From positions 1 to 58,365 of the forward strand of contig MU833293.1 in assembly GCA_029204225.1 (NCBI GenBank): a stretch of 58,365 bases of DNA, in the 5' to 3' direction. The position numbers and the translations under genes were made by a program. Numbering within the stretch: position 1 is the first letter of the stretch; each line of letters opens with the position of its first letter. Below the pieces are notes generated by a model, which was not told the origin of the DNA, made no database searches, and saw only the letters and a list, made by a program, of their open reading frames with translations. Origin of the DNA: Diphasiastrum complanatum (taxonomy: Eukaryota; Streptophyta; Lycopodiopsida; Lycopodiales; Lycopodiaceae). Positions 51,980 through 58,365 of the stretch are shown here, in pieces.

Positions 51980-52620
51980 TAGCTGACAGGGTCGTCGTTG
52001 GCCATTATCCTACTCTCATCGAATCTGACACCTCTCACTATTTTCATAGTGTTCGTGTCTGGCATGTAGACTCTGTAGTATGACGAGTTGTTTTCATAAC
52101 CTACCAGAAATCTCTGCTCGACTTTCTCATCAAGCTTCTTTCGAAGCTTATCAAGAATATGTGCATAGGCTGCACAGCCAAAGATTCTGACGTGAGACAG
52201 GTTGGGCTTTCTACCCCATCATAGCTCATGTGGTGTCGTGTATGGGACACCAGACTTGCATGTTCTATTTTGGATGTATGCGGCTGTAGCTACTACTTCA
52301 ACCCACAGTGCCCTTGGGGCCTTCGAGTAGGCCATCATATATCTGGCTGCTTCCATCAGGATTTTGTTCTTTCGTTCAGCAACACCATTGTGCTGCGGTG
52401 TGTAGGCCGCAGTTTTTCTATGAATGATGTCACGATCATTGCAGAAGTCAATGAAGCGATTCGAGATCTATTCGCCACCTCGATCTATTCTGATCTGCTT
52501 CACTTTGCTGCATGTACATCTCTTAGCCCAATTCACATATTCTGTGAGTTTATCAAGTGCTTCAGATTTATTCTGAATAATATACACTCTGACAAATTTG
52601 CTATAATCATCAATGAACAA
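51980..52620 (-). pseudogene. copia integrase core and C-terminal region (element L)
   Basis: Minus-strand reading, with frame changes: VRVYIIQNKSEALDKLTEYV, IRIDRGGE then a stop (TAG near 52470), AYTPQHNGVAERKN with the catalytic Glu, ILMEAARYMMAYSKAPRALW, VEVVATAAYIQNRT, HVRIFGCAAYAHI, QRFLVGYENNSSYYRVYMPD and MKIVRGVRFDESRI. This is a nearly complete integrase core and tail. The first catalytic Asp lies at the end of the preceding frame (LVHSDICGPF). Confidence 0.8.
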
Positions 52621-53965
52621 TGAAGGTTATATAATACTTTGAGCATCCTATTGAGATCACATTGAATGGTCCACAAATGTCAGAATGCACTAACTCCAAA
52701 ATCTTAGTCATTCTGTAGGAGTCTTTGACGAATGGTGTGCGTGACATCTTGCCCTTCAAACATGCATCACAGGTGGTCGAACTGGTTGCATTCGAGATGA
52801 TGACCCCTATTATTGCTCCATCATGGCTTGTTTGGTAAAGTGCCATTGAGTTTATGTGGCAGAGTCTCCTGTGCCACAGAGTGTCTGGCTGATCATCATG
52901 AGTTTGATGCACCTGATCTGCAGGTAGGCGTACCTTCAGATGATATAGGTTTCCTTTCCTTCTACCTTGAGCGATCAAAGTACTAGTACTGGCATCAATC
53001 ACATTGCATGCTTCATCAGAAAACATCACACGCATCCCTGCATCTGCTATTCTTGCTACTGAGAGCAAGTCTTGTTGCAGAATATGCATGAACAGAAAAT
53101 CTTCGAGTCGTCTATCTCTGCCATTGGTGTTGAGCCATAGTGAACCAATATCGTTCACTTGATGTCTAGATCCATCTCCAAGAATTATGAATCTTGAGGG
53201 ATCTGCACTTCTGAAATCAGATATTATTCGTCTTGATGTCACGAAGTGCGAGGTGGCTCTTGGGTCTAGAATCACCTCATGTGTGTCGGATGTTGATGTT
53301 GCACACACATCTTCAAAGATATAGATGGTCGAACAGTTTCTTTTCATTCTTTCTTCGCCCATTTTCGAGCTCTCGGGTTCCTCGACATAGGATGAACTAT
53401 TGTTGTTCTCCTGTCTGTTCTGTGCTAATTTGTTTCTTGGATTCTGGCGGCAATCCATGGCTGTGTGACCCTTCTTGTGGCAATGGATACACTCAATCTT
53501 GGGATTGAGCCAGCATGTATCTACTGTATGCCCGTCTCTTTTGCATCTCATGCAAGGTTTCTTGTCTGCACCTTGTTGTTTCAACCTCCCTTTGCTCTTC
53601 CAATTGCCTTTGCTGGTTTTTTCTGCTTGCTGATCATGATCCTGCCTCTGATTTGGCCTCCTCTTAGGCTTGAATTGCTTCTTGGATTTTTCCTTGTTGC
53701 CATAGAGGGCCTGGTCAAAACCATCTTTGTGATCAAGATGTTCTCTGGCCTCGACTTCCTCTCGAATCTCGACAATCGCCTTTTCGAGATTCATGGTAAG
53801 GTCTTTCGTGAGCAGGGTCCTCGTTGTCTGGAATGATGTGGGTAAGGCTCTCAATAGATACGTGAGCTGCTTCTCAGCTGACACAACGTTCTCTTCTCCA
53901 AAGTTATGTAGTGATAGAAATAGATTCTTCATCTTTCTCACAAAAAGAAGTGAGGTCTTTTCCAT
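52610..53965 (-). CDS. copia Gag C-terminus, protease, pre-integrase, integrase start (element L)
   Basis: An open 451-codon frame, the longest in the window. Order: Gag helices (MKNLFLSLHNFGEENVVSAE), a basic stretch (KEKSKKQFKPKRRPNQRQDH), two CCHC knuckles (CMRCKRDGHTVDTC and CIHCHKKGHTAMDC), and a copia protease whose active site reads LDPRATSHFVTS instead of LDSGATSH. Then FLFMHILQQDLLSVARIADA, pre-integrase LWHRRLCHINSMALYQT and CDACLKGKMSRTPF (HHCC zinc region), then LVHSDICGPF with the first integrase Asp. The DSG-to-DPR change removes the conserved Gly and would inactivate the protease. The remaining open frame suggests a fairly young copy. Confidence 0.85.
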   Translation of the reverse strand: MEKTSLLFVRKMKNLFLSLHNFGEENVVSAEKQLTYLLRALPTSFQTTRTLLTKDLTMNLEKAIVEIREEVEAREHLDHKDGFDQALYGNKEKSKKQFKPKRRPNQRQDHDQQAEKTSKGNWKSKGRLKQQGADKKPCMRCKRDGHTVDTCWLNPKIECIHCHKKGHTAMDCRQNPRNKLAQNRQENNNSSSYVEEPESSKMGEERMKRNCSTIYIFEDVCATSTSDTHEVILDPRATSHFVTSRRIISDFRSADPSRFIILGDGSRHQVNDIGSLWLNTNGRDRRLEDFLFMHILQQDLLSVARIADAGMRVMFSDEACNVIDASTSTLIAQGRRKGNLYHLKVRLPADQVHQTHDDQPDTLWHRRLCHINSMALYQTSHDGAIIGVIISNATSSTTCDACLKGKMSRTPFVKDSYRMTKILELVHSDICGPFNVISIGCSKYYITFIVH

Positions 53966-54359
53966 CCCACTGTAGATTCGTCAGTTGATCTTCCAGCATC
54001 ATGATCTGACTTCTTGATTTCGTCTGAAATCTGGTGAGCAATGCATCCCACATCTCCTTAGCTTTGGAGAGTGTATCCAAGTCAAGTGTGAGACTATCTT
54101 CGATGGAAGATGATAGCAAGGCTACTGCCTTGTCGTTTTTCTCCCTCCACTCAACTTGTCTTAACTTTGTAGGCTTGAAAGTTGGATCTTGAAGAATCAA
54201 GTATTGTGCAGATCTTGCTCTGCATGCTGCTGATTGAAGCCATTGCTTCTTGAAGTCTGTTGTCTTGTTGATGGTTGTTTGTCTGAATGCTTGGCCTCCT
54301 GGATCTACTAGCTTCTTGGATATGTCAAAATATGGCAGGATGATAGGCTCTGATACCAC
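53904..54359 (-). pseudogene. copia Gag N-terminal part (element L)
   Basis: A 151-codon frame, overlapping the next frame by about 60 bp (one frameshift apart). Phrases KKQWLQSAACRARSAQYLIL, KAVALLSSSIEDSLTLDLDT and KEMWDALLTRFQTKSRSQIM match Gag of F. The segment FSGSNFLAWKVKTSLILKGE seen in F is missing here, so about 40 codons are deleted. The frame opens right at the PBS (54358), so the ATG at 54359 is not the native start. A start near 54245 (MASISS-like in F) is likelier. Confidence 0.75.
54347..54358 (-). promoter_or_regulatory. primer-binding site of element L
   Basis: GCTCTGATACCA on the plus strand, i.e. TGGTATCAGAGC on the minus strand, close to the inner LTR end at 54363. The site is identical to those of E and F. 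Confidence 0.9.
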
Positions 54360-54362
54360 TAA

Positions 54363-55108
54363 TGAGAATCAAATGAGAGAGAATCGCAAAATAGTCACAA
54401 CAATCATGATCCTCTTGCGCTTCGGATGGAGTTCAGATGCGATCGCTGGACACTGCCAGCTGAATCACTCCTACAATCCTCCAGAATGTAGTCAGGCACT
54501 GCTGATCTACGTTTATAAAATTAATGCAACACTCAACATAGTTTCAACCAAGGTGCGGAATTAAAATAAACAAGAGAACTCAGACATACGAATGACAACA
54601 GATGCATTTGCATTCGAGATCAGACACAACAAGAAGAATCATCTATATTGATCTTTCTCTGATTTCTTCAAGCACTGCATGCAAATCCACGCAGTGTGTT
54701 GGCGTGGGAGAAACACGGTTCTCTCATGAGTAATCACCCTACTTTACTAGCGGACAATTGGATCTACAGATCCTAGATAGAATTGTCTTCGCACGCAGGT
54801 GGACATGTATTTTGTAATTTCGTCTTGATTGCTTACTAGCATCAGACTACTACATTACATTGTATGTGTATTTTGTTGTTCTATATGTCAAGTATCATCC
54901 AGTAAGTATAGTCGCTCTATGTGAATCTAAGATTAGAGTGATTAAGCATCTACAACTAATCGGGGAATTACAAGAGTGGCAGATTAGCCACGACCTAGGG
55001 AGTATCTGCTGACGTCATGCCATCAGATCAGATTTCTATACTCCTGGGTACTTGCGTGATCTTTGCTGGTACTCTTTGGAGCGTGAGGGCAAAATGGGTT
55101 TCGCGACA
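54363..55108 (-). repeat. 5' LTR of element L
   Basis: Inverted match to both LTRs of F (29378-30104): 'gatccacgcagtg', 'catgagtaatcaccctac'-like and 'gtgattaagcatctacaact' regions. The outer end is placed at TCGCGACA (55108), but weaker similarity to sequence upstream of F's 3' LTR continues to about 55380, so the LTR may be longer. Confidence 0.75.
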
Positions 55109-55189
55109 TTTTTAGTGTCGCGTCGTTGGTTTCGTTTCCGTCGTTGGTTTCGTTTTGCTCGTCTGCCTTTCTCTCATACTGGACCACAA

Positions 55190-55365
55190 AAGATTCTCGT
55201 GCGTGAATCTTTCGTGTTCGCAAACCATTCGTCTTTGTTTCCTTTGACTTTCGTGTTCGCGAAACTTTTCGTGTTTCATGCATCTTGACTTTTGTGTTCG
55301 TAAAACTTTTTGTGTTTCGTGTCTCCTGACTATCGTGTTTGCGAACATCTTCGTCAGGCTGAGGG
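55190..55365. repeat. short minisatellite, about 41-bp unit
   Basis: Three to four degenerate units of 'ttgactttcgtgttcgcgaaacttttcgtgtttc' type lie beyond the placed LTR end of L. They may be internal LTR repeats if the LTR extends this far. Confidence 0.6.
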
Positions 55366-55369
55366 TTGA

Positions 55370-57051
<1,682 letters not shown>

Positions 57052-58365
57052 TCTTGTCTTCCACTCATACTTTATACTTCCCTTATTTTTTCTCCCTCAC
57101 TATATCTCACTCTCATTCACTACAGTAAAACCATGATAGTAATCAATTTTACTTTCTTGGTATTATTTTTTGCAAGGAATGTAGACTTCATTGTTTTTTT
57201 TAATGCTTTAGCTTTGTTTGGTTTGTTTGTAAGCTCTCTTTCGTGAACATACATTATATGATTTGAATATAACAAATTTGTGCTTAGTTTTCACTCTCTT
57301 TCCATTCCTTACTTCTTATGGAAGGATGATGCAATGTGAGCTTTCTAGTGGCTTCTCATTGAAATAAAACACTCTCTCTATGCTACATAACAACATTAAT
57401 GAAGGTCCAAGTATCACTCTTGCCCCTAGCTTGCAAATAATTTTGTGAAAGTATAACTTGTGCTTGTGTTTTTTGAATGGAGCACATTGTAGAGCAATAG
57501 AATGAGACTTTAGTTTTAGTTAATTTTACAAAATGAGATACCTAGTTTGTTTCTTTTATCTCATGAATTGAAAGAAGTGAGAGAATTTGACTCACTTAAA
57601 GTTGAACACACCATCCTCTTCTAAATGCCTTAGCCCAAATAATTGGCATTGTGGGAGATGCTCAAAGGTAGTAGCAAGGTAGAGAGTGTTTCACTTAGGT
57701 GACAAGTAAAGCTTGACTAAAATGCAATTAAATATGATAATGTGTGTAATGTTTAAAAGAAGACTTTTATTCATTTGTCAAAATAGTTTTTTGTCAAATG
57801 TGGACCTTGTACATATGTTTGTCATGATTTTGTTTAGAAAGATGTGACTTAATATTTACTCAAAACCTAGTATATTCTTATATTCTAGCATTTTTGAAAA
57901 TGCAAAAGTGTTTGGCAAGCTCATAATTCTATGAACAAGCAATTTTACGATCAAATTAATTTCAATCTCTTATCACATGCATTTTTTTTTGCAACTTGTA
58001 GAAAAATTTGTATGTGCTTTGTAAGTGCTTTGCTAAACATATACATCTTTGTACTATTTAACAAATTAAGTTGATTGTAAAAACATTCAATAATAGTAAA
58101 TTGCATATTGTGCACATTCCAAAAAATAGAACACTTAGAGAGGGCCTTCCTTTTCTCTTTGAAAAAGATTTGTCGCAGGAGCGCGTGCATGGGACTGATT
58201 CGTGTTCGTCCTCACTTCGTCTTCTTTAACGCAAACAATTTTCTGTCTTTTAATTTTCTTTTGTGTGAAAGCCCTTACAGGATCTCAGACACTCGACTAC
58301 GCATTACAAAACATATTCTATTCTAGCAATCATGATCTACAGCACAAGACAAGATGCACGAAAAT
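57052..58365. other. no gene seen
   Basis: AT-rich sequence with only short frames. The plus-strand frame 58108-58326 has no recognisable content. No LTR ends or repeats detected. Confidence 0.4.

Larger units (their letters stand above)
51073..55108 (-). mobile_element. Copia element L, 5' two-thirds, same family as F
   Basis: In element order: 5' LTR 55108-54363, PBS 54358-54347, gag and protease (54359-52610), integrase (to about 51980), RT N-terminal part (51706-51073). It is cut off just before the RT active site, so RNase H and the 3' LTR are missing. Gag, RT and LTR sequences match element F on the opposite strand. Confidence 0.9.

Noticed and set aside
51459-51986. 175-codon plus-strand frame
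   Set aside because: Antisense to RT and the integrase tail of copia L.
53233-53836. Plus-strand frames of 91 and 123 codons
   Set aside because: Antisense shadows of the Gag/protease frame of copia L.

Overview
The window looks like plant nuclear DNA from a large, repeat-rich genome. It is AT-rich and packed with Ty1/copia and some Ty3/gypsy LTR-retrotransposon debris. Its primer-binding sites are of the plant initiator-Met-tRNA type (TGGTATCAGAGC), and short introns of about 80-110 bp occur in the few host-like or DNA-transposon-like genes. I cannot place it below 'land plant' from sequence alone. Nearly every reading frame is broken by stops, frameshifts, internal deletions or nested insertions. 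I found no rRNA, tRNA or CRISPR.

Layout. 1-3413: copia element A (minus), with a conserved non-copia block in place of reverse transcriptase. 3414-5390: no recognisable gene. 5400-10490: a mosaic of gypsy remnants (retropepsin, two gag segments, integrase, plus-strand RT). 10488-13560: an LTR-A fragment, copia G (minus RT/RNase H), and the start of copia E (plus: PBS and gag). 13560-19885: copia B, a relative of A, split by a DNA transposon (15140-19069, 9-bp target duplication) that itself holds a deleted copia (C). 19886-23092: an unrecognised coding remnant and copia K (minus). 23093-23728: a minisatellite. 23734-30104: copia F (plus), split by copia D (25637-28164). 30105-33185: an LTR element (T) with an unrecognised coiled-coil ORF. 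33057-33785: a diverged tandem duplication. 35242-37275: a tandem array studded with palindromes. 37510-40230: copia O and M remnants (minus).

The least ordinary part is 40640-50930. It is an island of degenerate, apparently intron-containing coding sequence on both strands, interrupted by copia N (44196-46627) and a (GA)n tract. A long minus-strand gene (P) and a plus-strand locus (R) diverge from an 820-bp intergenic region. That region holds eight copies of a 17-bp motif in both orientations and about ten CACRTG-type sites. R begins with a divergent histone H3 that resembles CENH3. It is followed at once, on the same strand, by a basic linker and exons resembling a C48 (Ulp1/SENP) SUMO-protease. 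Another minus-strand gene remnant (Q) converges on R. This may be a decayed undescribed DNA transposon with divergent genes, or a set of host gene relics. The sequence alone does not decide between them.

50993-55108 is copia L (minus), of the same family as F. 55109-58365 is gene-poor, with a minisatellite and a long (TC)n(CA)n microsatellite.

No element here looks autonomous. Coordinates of LTR ends are approximate unless terminal motifs are described.
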